Shown: positions 51,826 to 59,742, numbered from the stretch's first letter. The stretch is DNA of 64,000 nt from Clostridia bacterium (GCA_017471765.1 JAFURT010000020.1:1-64000), one strand, 5' to 3'. The notes: generated from the letters alone by a model not told the origin. A program made the numbers and translations.

Positions 51826-53973
51826 TTAATTGGCTCCTGCCTTTTTCTGCTTGCGGTTGAGCAGGAAGCAGACCGCCAGCAAGGCCGCCACGCCTACAGC
51901 ACCAACCACATCCGAGTAGCTCTCCGGATAGATAAGCAACAGCCCGGACACTAAGAACAGCACCCGGCGCACCCAGCCGATCTTGCCGAAGCAGTAGCCC
52001 TGCAAGCCGGAGGAAATCGCAAACATGCCCAGCAGAGATGTACACACCGCAATCACCGTCAGCACCGGCGATGCCGTGGTATAGCCCAGCAGCAAGGTTG
52101 CCTGGGGGTCCAGCGCAAACAAATACGGCGTAATAAAGGCCGCAATCGCCAGCTTGGTCGCCGTGACACCGGTTTTAAAGGGGTTGGAGCCGGCAATGGC
52201 CGACCCGGCATAGGCGGCCAGCGCCACCGGCGGCGTGATGTCTGCCACGATGCCGAAATAGAACACAAACATGTGCGCCGCCAGCACCGGAATGTTCAGC
52301 ACCTGAATCAGAATGGGGGCGATGGTGGAGGCCATAATCACATAGTTGGCCGTGGTCGGCACACCCATGCCCAGGATAATACAGCAGATCATGGCGGCAA
52401 ACAGCGCCAGGAAGGGGTTGAAATTCGCCAGCGACATAATCAGCGGGGTGATTTTGGAGGCCAGGCTGGTGGCGGTGACCACCGCCGCAATCATACCGGC
52501 CATGGCACAGGCTACACCCACGCTCACCGCACTTTGCGCACTGCTCCGCAGACCGTCTGCCAGCTTCTGCGGCGACATATTCCCATCCTTCGCCAGAAAG
52601 CTGACCGCAAAACACAGCACCAGCCCCACCAGCACCGCCGTAGCAAGCATAGAATCGCCGCCCAACAGGGCTACCGCCAGAAACGCCGCCAGAGGCAACA
52701 GCGGATAGACAAACGCCAATACCACCCGCCCCTTGCCGCCACCGGCGATCTCCCGGAAGTGGCAGACGGACAGCTCCTCCGGTAGCAGGCCGATGATAAG
52801 CGCCGCCAGAATGGCAATACACGCCGACATACCGGCACTAAAATAGTTCATGCACACAATCAGCACCACGATAGGCAACAGGAGATACCCCTTTTTCAGC
52901 AACAGGCGCAAAAAGTTGGGGACGGCCTCCTTGGGCAACCCTTTCAGGCCGTTTTTCTTCGCCTCAAAGTGCACCATGATGAAAATGCCCATGAAATACA
53001 GCACCGCCGGCAGGATTGCCGCTATCACAATCGTCTGATACGGCACACCGGCAATCTCCGCCATCAGGAAGGCGGCGGCGCCCATGATCGGCGGCATGAT
53101 CTGGCCGCCGGTCGAGGCGGAGGCCTCCACCGCCGCCGCAAATGCCGGCTTGTAGCCGGATTTTTTCATCATCGGGATGGTCACGCTGCCACTGCCCACG
53201 GTGTTGGCTACCGAGGAGCCGGAAATCATGCCCATCAGGCCGGAAGCAATCACCGCCACCTTGGCCGGGCCGCCATCGCTGGAGCCGGCCACCGAATTGG
53301 CCAGGTCAATGAAGAAGGCGGCAATGCCGGTTTTCTCCAGCATCGCGCCCATGATGATGAACAGCACAATAAAAGAGGAGCAAGCCAGAATGGGGGCGCC
53401 AAACACGCCATCGCTGATATTATAGAACAGATTATATATCACCTGGCTGAGAATCTTCTCCATGTTCAGCCGGGGGTTTTGCGCGTAGTAGATGAACAAA
53501 TACACCACAAACGCCCCCACCACGAACAGGATGGGGAGTCCCACCGCCCGGCGACACAGCTCCGCCAGGCAAAGGATGCCGATAATGGCCACGACGATGT
53601 ACAGCATCGGCAACATGGTGCCGTTGGTCTCGATGACCGTCCGCTGGTTCACCGTGAAGAAGAAAAAACAGCTCGCACCAACGCCGCTCAAGGCAAAATC
53701 ATACCACGGGATGAAGTTGATTTTGCGGGTCTGGGCCTTATAGGCGGGGAAAATTAAAAACCCGATCAGCACCACCAGCCCCACGAAGGTGGTGCGGCGT
53801 GTCTGTGCCGTGGCGTCGGTAAACAGCAGTGTCAGCAACAGCATATACACGGAGCTACCGATGAGCAGGGCGTTGACCACCTTTTTCTGCCAGCCGGTAA
53901 ACACCCGGGTGTTGCTGTCCTTATCCAGTTTTTGCAGGATTTCCTTGGACTGGTTAACAGCCGGCGTATCCAT
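51826..53973 (-). CDS. TRAP transporter fused permease subunit
   Basis: A 715-residue membrane protein that joins the small (DctQ-like, about 25-180) and large (DctM-like) TRAP permease subunits, with about 18 helices. The large part shows VIASGLMGMISGSSVANTVG, VEASASTGGQIMPPIMGAAA and GMGVPTTANYVIMASTIAPI. It imports organic acids or similar solutes using an ion gradient, together with the TAXI protein encoded upstream. AGGAG before the ATG at 53973 decides the start; the frame is open to 54045. Confidence 0.94.
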   Translation of the reverse strand: MDTPAVNQSKEILQKLDKDSNTRVFTGWQKKVVNALLIGSSVYMLLLTLLFTDATAQTRRTTFVGLVVLIGFLIFPAYKAQTRKINFIPWYDFALSGVGASCFFFFTVNQRTVIETNGTMLPMLYIVVAIIGILCLAELCRRAVGLPILFVVGAFVVYLFIYYAQNPRLNMEKILSQVIYNLFYNISDGVFGAPILACSSFIVLFIIMGAMLEKTGIAAFFIDLANSVAGSSDGGPAKVAVIASGLMGMISGSSVANTVGSGSVTIPMMKKSGYKPAFAAAVEASASTGGQIMPPIMGAAAFLMAEIAGVPYQTIVIAAILPAVLYFMGIFIMVHFEAKKNGLKGLPKEAVPNFLRLLLKKGYLLLPIVVLIVCMNYFSAGMSACIAILAALIIGLLPEELSVCHFREIAGGGKGRVVLAFVYPLLPLAAFLAVALLGGDSMLATAVLVGLVLCFAVSFLAKDGNMSPQKLADGLRSSAQSAVSVGVACAMAGMIAAVVTATSLASKITPLIMSLANFNPFLALFAAMICCIILGMGVPTTANYVIMASTIAPILIQVLNIPVLAAHMFVFYFGIVADITPPVALAAYAGSAIAGSNPFKTGVTATKLAIAAFITPYLFALDPQATLLLGYTTASPVLTVIAVCTSLLGMFAISSGLQGYCFGKIGWVRRVLFLVSGLLLIYPESYSDVVGAVGVAALLAVCFLLNRKQKKAGAN

Positions 53974-54054
53974 GCATACTCTCTCCTCTCTTACGCACAA
54001 AATGTCGCAACGGCGATGACGTCGTTGCGACAAGCTGCGTGCCATGCGTTTCGT

Positions 54055-55026
54055 TTATTTCAGCAGACCGATCTCCCGGTAATACTGCTCTGCACCCGGG
54101 TGCAGCGGTACGCCGCCCAGCGCCGTGCAGGCATTGTTCAGATCCATCTCCGCCACCTTGGCATGGGTGATGCTGTCCTTGTTCTCCCACAGCGCCTTGG
54201 TGATGTTGTACACCTGCTCGGTGGAGATGTCGTTGGAAATAATCAGCGTAGCGGCCACACCTACCGTCTCCACCGGGTCGTCAGCCGGGATGAAGCTGTA
54301 CTGCTCATGGGTGATGGTGGTGTCGATGTAGAAGGTGTAGGTCTCCTTCAGCTTCTTCCGCAGATCGTCAGACAGGCTGACCAGCTTTACATCCGTGGTG
54401 GTGGTCAGCTCAGACACATGGGTGGCCGGCGCCGGCGCCACGCAGAAGTAGGCATCCAGCGTGCCGTCCTTGATGGCGGAGGCGGAGTCGCCATAGCCCA
54501 GATTCTGCTTGTTCAGGCCGGTTGCCATATCTATTCCAGCCACACCCAGCACCTGCCGGGCGTTAAATTCAGAGCCGGAGCCGGCGTCACCCACCGACAC
54601 ACGCTTGCCGGCCAGGTCGGCGACACGGTTAATGCCGGAATTGGCCTTGGTGACCACCTGCAACGCCTCGGGGAAGATGACACCCACCACCGAGAAGCCC
54701 TGTATCTTTTCATTGAACATATCCACACCGTTGTAGGCATAGGACATCACATCGTTCTGTACGATGGCCATGTCAAAGGTGCCAGCCACCAGGGACTCGA
54801 TATTAGCCCGGGAGCCGCCGCTGGTAGCAATGTCAAAGGTGTAGTCGGTGTGCTGTTCCAGCACGATGCCGGCGGCCTGGCAGAAAGAATAATACGAGCC
54901 GGTAGAGCCGGCGGTTCCCACATGGATGGTGTCCAGCGTCACGCCGTCGCCACTGCCGCCACAACCGGCAAGGGACACGCAAAGCAGAATTAAAGTCAGG
55001 ATACAAAGAAAACCTCGTTTCATCAT
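54055..55026 (-). CDS. TAXI-family TRAP solute-binding lipoprotein
   Basis: A 323-residue extracytoplasmic binding protein. A lipoprotein signal ends LAGC (Cys about 22). IHVGTAGSTGSYYSFCQAAG is the TAXI-family N-terminus. ATSGGSRANIESLVAGTFDM and VSVGDAGSGSEFNARQVLGV follow as expected. It delivers substrate to the fused permease encoded 81 bases downstream. Substrate unknown; glutamate-like or carboxylate ligands are known in the family. Confidence 0.94.
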   Translation of the reverse strand: MMKRGFLCILTLILLCVSLAGCGGSGDGVTLDTIHVGTAGSTGSYYSFCQAAGIVLEQHTDYTFDIATSGGSRANIESLVAGTFDMAIVQNDVMSYAYNGVDMFNEKIQGFSVVGVIFPEALQVVTKANSGINRVADLAGKRVSVGDAGSGSEFNARQVLGVAGIDMATGLNKQNLGYGDSASAIKDGTLDAYFCVAPAPATHVSELTTTTDVKLVSLSDDLRKKLKETYTFYIDTTITHEQYSFIPADDPVETVGVAATLIISNDISTEQVYNITKALWENKDSITHAKVAEMDLNNACTALGGVPLHPGAEQYYREIGLLK

Positions 55027-55053
55027 CGTTCCTCCTGTTTTTGTTAATACATC

Positions 55054-55082
55054 TTGATTTTACCACACACCTGCGGTATAAT
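55054..55082 (+). promoter_or_regulatory. promoter of the LysR-type gene
   Basis: TTGATT, 17 bases, TATAAT on the plus strand. It lies in the 114-base divergent region with the TAXI gene. The AT-rich stretch beyond it (55083-55125) may hold the LysR binding site. Confidence 0.78.
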
Positions 55083-55140
55083 CAAATTAAATATTTATAT
55101 TATTTCTATAAAAATTATTTATAAGAAGGAGGGCGACGCC

Positions 55141-56067
55141 GTGAACGACCGGAAATATATCTACGAAATCTACCGCCAGGGCAGTTTTTCTGCCGCCGCC
55201 AAGGCGCTGTTCGTCAGCCAGCCCACCCTGTCCATCGCCGTCAAGCGCACCGAAGAAAAGCTGGGCATCACCATCTTTGACCGCAGCTCCCCCTCCCTGC
55301 GGCTGACCCAGGAGGGCAGTGTGTACATCCGGGCGGTGGAGCAGATGCAACACATCGAGGACACCATGCACACCGAGCTGGCCGATATAGCGGAGCTGAA
55401 AAGCGGTAAAATCACTGTATGCAGTGAAAACTTCGCCTCCTCCTTCATCCTGCCCCGGATTCTGCTCCCCTTTTTCCGGCAGTACCCCGGCATCGAGCTC
55501 AATCTGCTGGAAACCAACGCCGCACAGCTAAAGGAGTCTCTGCTGAGCGAGGCCGCCGACCTGGCCATCACCCACGACCTGGACGATCCGGCTTTCCGGG
55601 CCGTACCGCTGTTTGAGGAGGAAATTCTGCTGGCCGTCCCCGCCGAGGCCGTGCCGCCGGAACTGGTGGCCTACGCCATGACTGCCGATGATCTGCAGGC
55701 CGGCCGCAGTGCAGACCCGGTGGATGTGGCCGCCTTTGCGGCGCTCCCTTTCCTGCTGCTGAAAAACGGCAACGATATGTACCGCCGGGCTCTGACCGTT
55801 TTCCGTGCTGCCGGCATCCATCCCGATGTCAGGCTGTATCTGGATCAGATGATTACCTCCTATAATATGGCCTGTGCCGGGCTGGGCGCCGCCTTTGTAT
55901 CGGATGCGCTCATTAAAAACTCCGAAAATGTGGGCTGTGTGTTCTTCCGGCTCCGCAGTGACGAGACCCGCCGCCGGATGATGGTGGTGTATAAGGGCAA
56001 GCACTACATTTCCCGGGCGGTCAACGCCTTCATCGAAACCGCCAGAGAAGCCTTCCCGGCGGAATAG
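55141..56067 (+). CDS. LysR-family transcriptional regulator
   Basis: A 308-residue regulator with a winged helix at 1-60 (GSFSAAAKALFVSQPTLSIA, then VKRTEEKLGITIFDR) and a substrate-binding domain (about 90-300). GTG at 55141 is the start, with AAGGAGGG seven bases upstream; the frame is open further but starts in AT-rich leader. It is divergent from the TAXI-TRAP operon and is likely its regulator. Its last codons are part of a 47-bp sequence repeated at 58729. Confidence 0.92.
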   Translation: MNDRKYIYEIYRQGSFSAAAKALFVSQPTLSIAVKRTEEKLGITIFDRSSPSLRLTQEGSVYIRAVEQMQHIEDTMHTELADIAELKSGKITVCSENFASSFILPRILLPFFRQYPGIELNLLETNAAQLKESLLSEAADLAITHDLDDPAFRAVPLFEEEILLAVPAEAVPPELVAYAMTADDLQAGRSADPVDVAAFAALPFLLLKNGNDMYRRALTVFRAAGIHPDVRLYLDQMITSYNMACAGLGAAFVSDALIKNSENVGCVFFRLRSDETRRRMMVVYKGKHYISRAVNAFIETAREAFPAE

Positions 56068-56091
56068 CCCAAGATGTTTCACGTGAAACAA
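56045..56091. repeat. 47-bp direct repeat, copy A (lysR 3' end plus parS)
   Basis: This segment holds the last codons of the LysR gene, its stop and the parS site. An identical 47-base copy lies at 58729-58775, without the rest of the gene. The pair brackets the ECF sigma region. Confidence 0.95.
56075..56090. promoter_or_regulatory. parS site 1
   Basis: TGTTTCACGTGAAACA, a perfect match to the consensus parS bound by ParB/Spo0J. It lies eight bases after the LysR stop. Confidence 0.95.
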
Positions 56092-56146
56092 ACAAATACG
56101 GATAGCTGACAAATTTTCCTTCTGTAAAAAACAATTCCTTTATTGA

Positions 56147-56205
56147 CAACCCTCACGTGCGAAGCACATTTCACAAATCCCGTCAGGGATTTATTTCGTT
56201 GAAAA
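56147..56205. repeat. short hairpin array with ATTTCA linkers (copy 1)
   Basis: Two short hairpins, GTGC/GCAC (56157-56167) and AAATCCC/GGGATTT (56175-56192), are joined by ATTTCAC and followed by ATTTCGTTGAAAA. The same linker organises the larger array at 56633. No gene is supported between 56092 and 56284. Confidence 0.7.
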
Positions 56206-56235
56206 CAAAAAGCACTGCTCTCGCAGTGCTTTTTG
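56206..56235. terminator. terminator downstream of the LysR gene
   Basis: CAAAAAGCACTGC pairs with GCAGTGCTTTTTG around TCTC, with A and T runs at both ends. Confidence 0.88.
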
Positions 56236-56284
56236 TTTTCTGTCTCTCGTGTCCGAAAAAGAACTAGGGAAAACCTTATTTTCT

Positions 56285-56575
56285 TTATTTATCTGATTTA
56301 ACAAATTCCTTTAACATCATGCACGCAATGTCGTATCCTATATAAGATAACACACATAGTCCTAAGAATATGTATGACTTAAATTCTACACCCATTATTA
56401 AAAACAACACCATAGCTAAAAAAAGAATCGTACAAACCCAATGACCCTTAAGCGCTATTCTTTTGCCACAATTTGCACAGGTAATATGTGCCTTTGTAAC
56501 TCTTGCACCGTTATTGAGTTTTTGCAATACACTTAAACTTTTAGCCCCGCAATATGGGCATTCATATTTTTTCAT
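56285..56575 (-). CDS. zinc-ribbon membrane protein, 96 residues
   Basis: A small protein with an N-terminal zinc ribbon (CPYCGAKS at 6 and CANCGKRI near 34) and two helices (about 48-66 and 69-88). The gene is far more AT-rich than its neighbours, suggesting acquisition from another source. It lies just outside the duplicated tRNA-Arg segment. The ATG at 56575 has a weak TGAT-rich context. Function unknown. Confidence 0.7.
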   Translation of the reverse strand: MKKYECPYCGAKSLSVLQKLNNGARVTKAHITCANCGKRIALKGHWVCTILFLAMVLFLIMGVEFKSYIFLGLCVLSYIGYDIACMMLKEFVKSDK

Positions 56576-56632
56576 ATCATCACCGCCATGAGCGTATTAT
56601 ATCACAAAAGCGGTGGAGGGGCAAGGGGATAA

Positions 56633-56796
56633 TGAAATCGTTCGCTTTGCTCACGGTGAAATCCAAGCGTTGCTTGGATGAAATCTGCTATGCAGATGAA
56701 ATTAAATCCACCCACCGCCGCAGCGATTTCATCCGAACGAAGTGAGGATTTAACATTGCGAAGCAATATTTCACCCACCCGTTAGGGTGGATTTAG
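56633..56796. repeat. hairpin array with TGAAAT/ATTTCA linkers (copy 2)
   Basis: TGAAAT occurs at 56633, 56657, 56679 and 56697; the complement ATTTCA (or ATTTAA/ATTTAG) follows at 56725, 56748, 56768 and 56791. Between linkers stand short stems of different sequence: CCAAGCGTTGCTTGG, CTGCTATGCAG, ATTGCGAAGCAAT and CCACCCGTTAGGGTGG. The linkers change strand at the middle, so the whole array is itself an inverted repeat. Confidence 0.85.
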
Positions 56797-56800
56797 TTGA

Positions 56801-56833
56801 AAAAACTCCTTGAGAAATCTCAAGGAGTTTTTT
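56801..56833. terminator. terminator hairpin beside the tRNA-Arg fragment
   Basis: AAAACTCCTTGA pairs with TCAAGGAGTTTT around GAAA, with A and T runs. It stands in the same place relative to the tRNA fragment as 59709-59742 does to the full tRNA. Confidence 0.85.
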
Positions 56834-56834
56834 C

Positions 56835-56878
56835 TGGCACCCCCAGTAGGAATCGAACCTGCAACTGCCCCTTAGGAG
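56835..56878 (-). repeat. duplicated 3' half of tRNA-Arg(CCT) (att-like site)
   Basis: 44 bases identical to 59743-59786 of the intact tRNA-Arg: encoded CCA, acceptor 3' strand, T arm and anticodon region up to CTCCT. The 5' half is missing. Duplication of a tRNA 3' segment is the usual footprint of tyrosine-integrase elements. Confidence 0.92.
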
Positions 56879-57010
56879 ATACCGAGGGAAACGAAAACGG
56901 TGTCCCTTGTAATACCTAAAAATCTTTTGCTGTCAGGGGATTTTTAAGGTTAAAATATTATCTCGTGTTACGCCATTTCTGCTGATTTTATGTTGTTTTA
57001 CTGTGTTTGA

Positions 57011-57077
57011 TTAGCAAACAATTAGCAGAAAGCGTGATTTTGGGGTGGTGACAATAAGCGTAAATCGTGTTTGCTAA
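57011..57077. repeat. TTAGCA cluster, left
   Basis: TTAGCA at 57011 and 57022 and its complement TGCTAA at 57072. The same hexamer occurs seven times at 58553-58650. These may be arm-type integrase or regulator sites of the island. Confidence 0.55.
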
Positions 57078-57104
57078 TGCCGTACAATGTTAAGGTTTAT
57101 TATG

Positions 57105-58376
57105 TCAGAGAATATAATCGGTAATGCAATCGTACCAGTGAACATAGGTCGTACCGTTTACGGTAAGTCTGTCGTTCTCCGGCAACTGTTCACTCCACGG
57201 CTTCTTATAGCGGTCAATAGCCCAATCATCACGATTAAATCTGCGCCAAAGAATCGTCTTTCCGTTCTTATCCAGGAACTGCTCGGATACTACACCGCAA
57301 TCATAGGTTTCGATGTCCATAACACAGACAGTGTCATAGCTCTTTCCGCCAATCGTAACGGTGTAACGTCCTACAATGTCCAACAGAAAATCTTTGTTGG
57401 CGCTTGTAACAGTTGTGCCCTTCCTCTTGATATCTCCTTTGACAGTCAGATTCGTTTCATTACCGCAATTATCTTCGCCAAATCCCCAGTTAGGCAGAAA
57501 CTCATCGCCGTCAAGGAATGTAATATAATTGCGAACGTCGCCGTCATTTCTGAGTGTTGCCAGATAGCGGCAGTGTGTATCTGTCAGTTGGGCCACAAAG
57601 GTACGATTGATCACATCGTTCTTATCTGAGTATGATGCTTCTCTTGCGGTTAGCTCTACGCCCTCGATACCGTGAACCTTTGCTTTGCCGGTAACTTGCA
57701 TATCACAAATATGACTGCACTTGCGTGACGGGATATCGTACATACCCCAAGACAACTTTTCACCGAGCTTAGGAACCAAGAACCATCCCATAAGTTCTTC
57801 CCATTTTACTGCAAAGGGAGCTTCGGTACTTGCTTCGATTTTATATTCGGGAATAAATTCAGGCAACTTTTTCATATAGAGTTCTCCTTTCGATATATCG
57901 GTGCGATATGGATACTTATTTTTGAAGTTTTGTTTTGCTGTATGCAGTCTGCTTTTCACAGTCCCAATAGGGATGTTCAGTTGTTTTGCGATTTCTGACT
58001 GCGGCATCTCTTTCCAGAAGTAAAGGTAAAGGATCTGCTTATCCTTATCACCGAGCAAACTCAACGTTTCTCTTACAGTATTAACTACAGAAATACCATG
58101 CCTGCCGTCTGATAGTTCCTTTTCTGTCAACTCGTCGATCGGAATTTCGTACTGAGCCGCTTTCTTTCTGAAATAATCATTGCATTTGTTTCTTGCGATG
58201 CTGATGATCCACGCTTTGAATGAGTCCTTATTCTTCAGCTGAGGAAACTTCTGATACGCTGTAAGGAATATCTCCTGCAGTACATCGTCTGCATCCGCTT
58301 TAGAACTCATCCGAAATCTCGCAAACCGTTCCACAGAAACACGTTCCGCTTCCAGCAATCTCTCAAACTCATCCAC
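57105..58376 (-). CDS. ECF-type sigma factor with a large C-terminal domain
   Basis: A 423-residue protein. Residues 1-165 are a sigma-70 ECF factor: region 2 has DADDVLQEIFLTAYQKFPQL and FKAWIISIARNKCNDYFRKK; region 4 has LYFWKEMPQSEIAKQLNIPI, then GTVKSRLHTAKQNF. The last 256 residues (from MKKLPEFIPEYKI) are a separate beta-rich domain with no family that I recognise. GTG at 58376 is the start, since GGAGGTGAT lies just before it. A second good ribosome site (AAAGGAGAA) precedes an internal ATG at 57875, so the C-terminal domain could also be made alone. AT-rich, hence likely transferred. Confidence 0.88.
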   Translation of the reverse strand: MDEFERLLEAERVSVERFARFRMSSKADADDVLQEIFLTAYQKFPQLKNKDSFKAWIISIARNKCNDYFRKKAAQYEIPIDELTEKELSDGRHGISVVNTVRETLSLLGDKDKQILYLYFWKEMPQSEIAKQLNIPIGTVKSRLHTAKQNFKNKYPYRTDISKGELYMKKLPEFIPEYKIEASTEAPFAVKWEELMGWFLVPKLGEKLSWGMYDIPSRKCSHICDMQVTGKAKVHGIEGVELTAREASYSDKNDVINRTFVAQLTDTHCRYLATLRNDGDVRNYITFLDGDEFLPNWGFGEDNCGNETNLTVKGDIKRKGTTVTSANKDFLLDIVGRYTVTIGGKSYDTVCVMDIETYDCGVVSEQFLDKNGKTILWRRFNRDDWAIDRYKKPWSEQLPENDRLTVNGTTYVHWYDCITDYIL

Positions 58377-58422
58377 ATCATCACCTCCTTTTTTCATGAG
58401 TGATTAAAACCGGTTTCGCTTA

Positions 58423-58452
58423 TATAGACGAATATCGGTATCAAAAGGTTCA
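58423..58452 (-). promoter_or_regulatory. ECF-type promoter upstream of the sigma gene
   Basis: On the minus strand TGAACC is followed after 16 bases by CGTCTATA, the layout of ECF promoters (TGAAC-N16-CGT). It ends 47 bases before the GTG start. It suggests the sigma factor transcribes its own gene. A TATAAT further upstream (about 58486) may be a housekeeping promoter. Confidence 0.75.
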
Positions 58453-58552
58453 ATTTTAGCTTTATTTTTTCTAAATGAAATTATAACATAGATAAAACGA
58501 TAATAGTATAATTTTTGAAAAAGCCTATGGATGTAACATACGCCTGCTCAAA

Positions 58553-58650
58553 TTAGCAGAATTATGCTAAAAATCCGATTAGCAGGCCATTAGCAAAACG
58601 GTGATTTTTTGCTAATCGCAATTAGCAAGAATTTAGATGGGATATGCTAA
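58553..58650. repeat. TTAGCA cluster, right
   Basis: Seven copies in 98 bases: TTAGCA at 58553, 58579, 58590 and 58622, and the complement at 58565, 58610 and 58645. Pairs face each other or repeat with 11-base spacing. Integrase arm sites or a regulator operator are possible. The rest of 58453-58728 shows nothing coding. Confidence 0.65.
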
Positions 58651-58728
58651 AAGTTTGATTCTATTTTACTCTCTAAAAATGAAAACCTCACCCAAGAAAA
58701 TGAGTGAGCAATAAAGAGTAAAAGTGCC

Positions 58729-58775
58729 GAGAAGCCTTCCCGGCGGAATAGCCCAAGATGTTTCACGTGAAACAA
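58729..58775. repeat. 47-bp direct repeat, copy B
   Basis: Identical to 56045-56091: last codons of the LysR gene, stop and parS, here without the gene. It marks the right edge of the inserted or duplicated segment. Confidence 0.95.
58759..58774. promoter_or_regulatory. parS site 2
   Basis: A second perfect TGTTTCACGTGAAACA, inside repeat copy B. Confidence 0.95.
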
Positions 58776-58808
58776 CAGAGGGGATATCACGCAACCGGCC
58801 TTTAAAAA

Positions 58809-58843
58809 GCAAAAACCGTTCTCTTTTGAGAACGGTTTTTGCT
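58809..58843. terminator. terminator hairpin after repeat copy B
   Basis: GCAAAAACCGTTCTC pairs with GAGAACGGTTTTTGC around TTTT. It may end the minus-strand gene at 58905 or be the original terminator of the LysR gene. Confidence 0.85.
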
Positions 58844-58904
58844 TTGGCTAGACAGACAAAAGGGAACTTGGTTTAAAAATCTGCTGTTTTTTGTTTTTCT
58901 CTTT

Positions 58905-59459
58905 TTAAAGATGCGCTATTTGTTTTATGGACAGGTCTTTTTCGTTATGTATAGTAATATTCTTTTCTTCAGCCATTTTTACAACGTGCCAGGCATTATT
59001 CATATCTGTATTTAAGTCTATTATACATTTCCCACTCTCATCATAAATAGCAATAATTACGCTCTTTTCGTCCGTTTTCTCAACAACTCTTATGCAGTGA
59101 ACATTACCCCACTGAAGCTTCTTTTTAAACAAACCGCCATAACTACTATTAAGAGAGTTTTCCGTAACAACACAACTAAAAGAAAAAGAAATCAACAACA
59201 CAACCAACAGTACAAAACCTAAAACCGTTAAAATAGCAAACAAAACCCCTGTACCACTTATATCGTGTTTAAAAAAGATCCATAGCAACGAAAAAACAAT
59301 AATCATTATCAATGTGGCAACTATTGTTGCAACTTTTTTCTTTGTCGGATGTTTAACTATAAAATTAGGTTCGTAAGTAATGTCATCAGGCATTTTATCT
59401 GGAGTTTCTTTTGCAAATCCAAAAAGAAGCTCCATTACAAACTCAATACAATGTTCCAT
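58905..59459 (-). CDS. two-helix membrane protein, 184 residues
   Basis: AT-rich gene. The protein starts MEHCIEFVMELLFGFAKETPDK, has two helices (about 48-67 and 74-95) and a C-terminal soluble domain (about 100-184) with a PH-like beta pattern. The frame is open to 59540, but GGAAAAGAAACAAT before the ATG at 59459 favours this start. It lies downstream of tRNA-Arg and the hairpin array. Function unknown. Confidence 0.7.
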   Translation of the reverse strand: MEHCIEFVMELLFGFAKETPDKMPDDITYEPNFIVKHPTKKKVATIVATLIMIIVFSLLWIFFKHDISGTGVLFAILTVLGFVLLVVLLISFSFSCVVTENSLNSSYGGLFKKKLQWGNVHCIRVVEKTDEKSVIIAIYDESGKCIIDLNTDMNNAWHVVKMAEEKNITIHNEKDLSIKQIAHL

Positions 59460-59538
59460 ATTGTTTCTTTTCCTTAGCGGTGTTGATGGAGATATCTCCT
59501 CTTTTAGCTTTATTATACCACGAGTTTGTAAACAAATC

Positions 59539-59706
59539 AAGGCAAAGCCTTGTATATCATCAATTCCGCAAGGAATTGCATATCATCAAAACTTTAGTTT
59601 TGTATATCATCAAGCCGACTGAAATGCACACTTCGTGTGATGATATACGCCTACGGCGATGATATACACGACTGCGTCGTGATGATATACCAAGCCTGTC
59701 GGCTTG
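59539..59706. repeat. hairpin array with TATATCATC/GATGATATA linkers
   Basis: The linker ATATCATC occurs at about 59554, 59580 and 59604, and its complement GATGATATA at 59639, 59658 and 59681. Between them stand seven short stems of different sequence: AAGGC/GCCTT, AATTCC/GGAATT, AAAAC/GTTTT, CACAC/GTGTG, CGCC/GGCG, ACGAC/GTCGT and CAAGCC/GGCTTG. The linkers flip orientation at the centre, so the array is a large inverted repeat. It sits between the terminator of tRNA-Arg and a membrane-protein gene. Confidence 0.88.
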
Positions 59707-59708
59707 GA

Positions 59709-59742
59709 TAAAAAAATCCTCGTTCCGAAGAACGAGGATTTT
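59709..59742 (-). terminator. terminator of tRNA-Arg
   Basis: AAAAATCCTCGTTC pairs with GAACGAGGATTTTT around CGAA. It starts right after the tRNA 3' end on the minus strand. Confidence 0.88.

Noticed and set aside
56879..57104. Integrase remnant beside the duplicated tRNA segment
   Set aside because: I translated the region by eye and saw no recognisable integrase C-terminus (no R..H..R..Y pattern), so none is called.
57087..57629. Plus-strand frame of 180 residues opposite the ECF sigma gene
   Set aside because: It is antisense to the C-terminal domain; no ribosome site, and the minus-strand gene has a promoter, a Shine-Dalgarno site and sigma domains.
59539..59706. CRISPR-like reading of the GATGATATA array
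   Set aside because: Repeats are about 9 bases, the intervening sequences are self-complementary, and linker orientation flips in the middle, unlike a CRISPR array.
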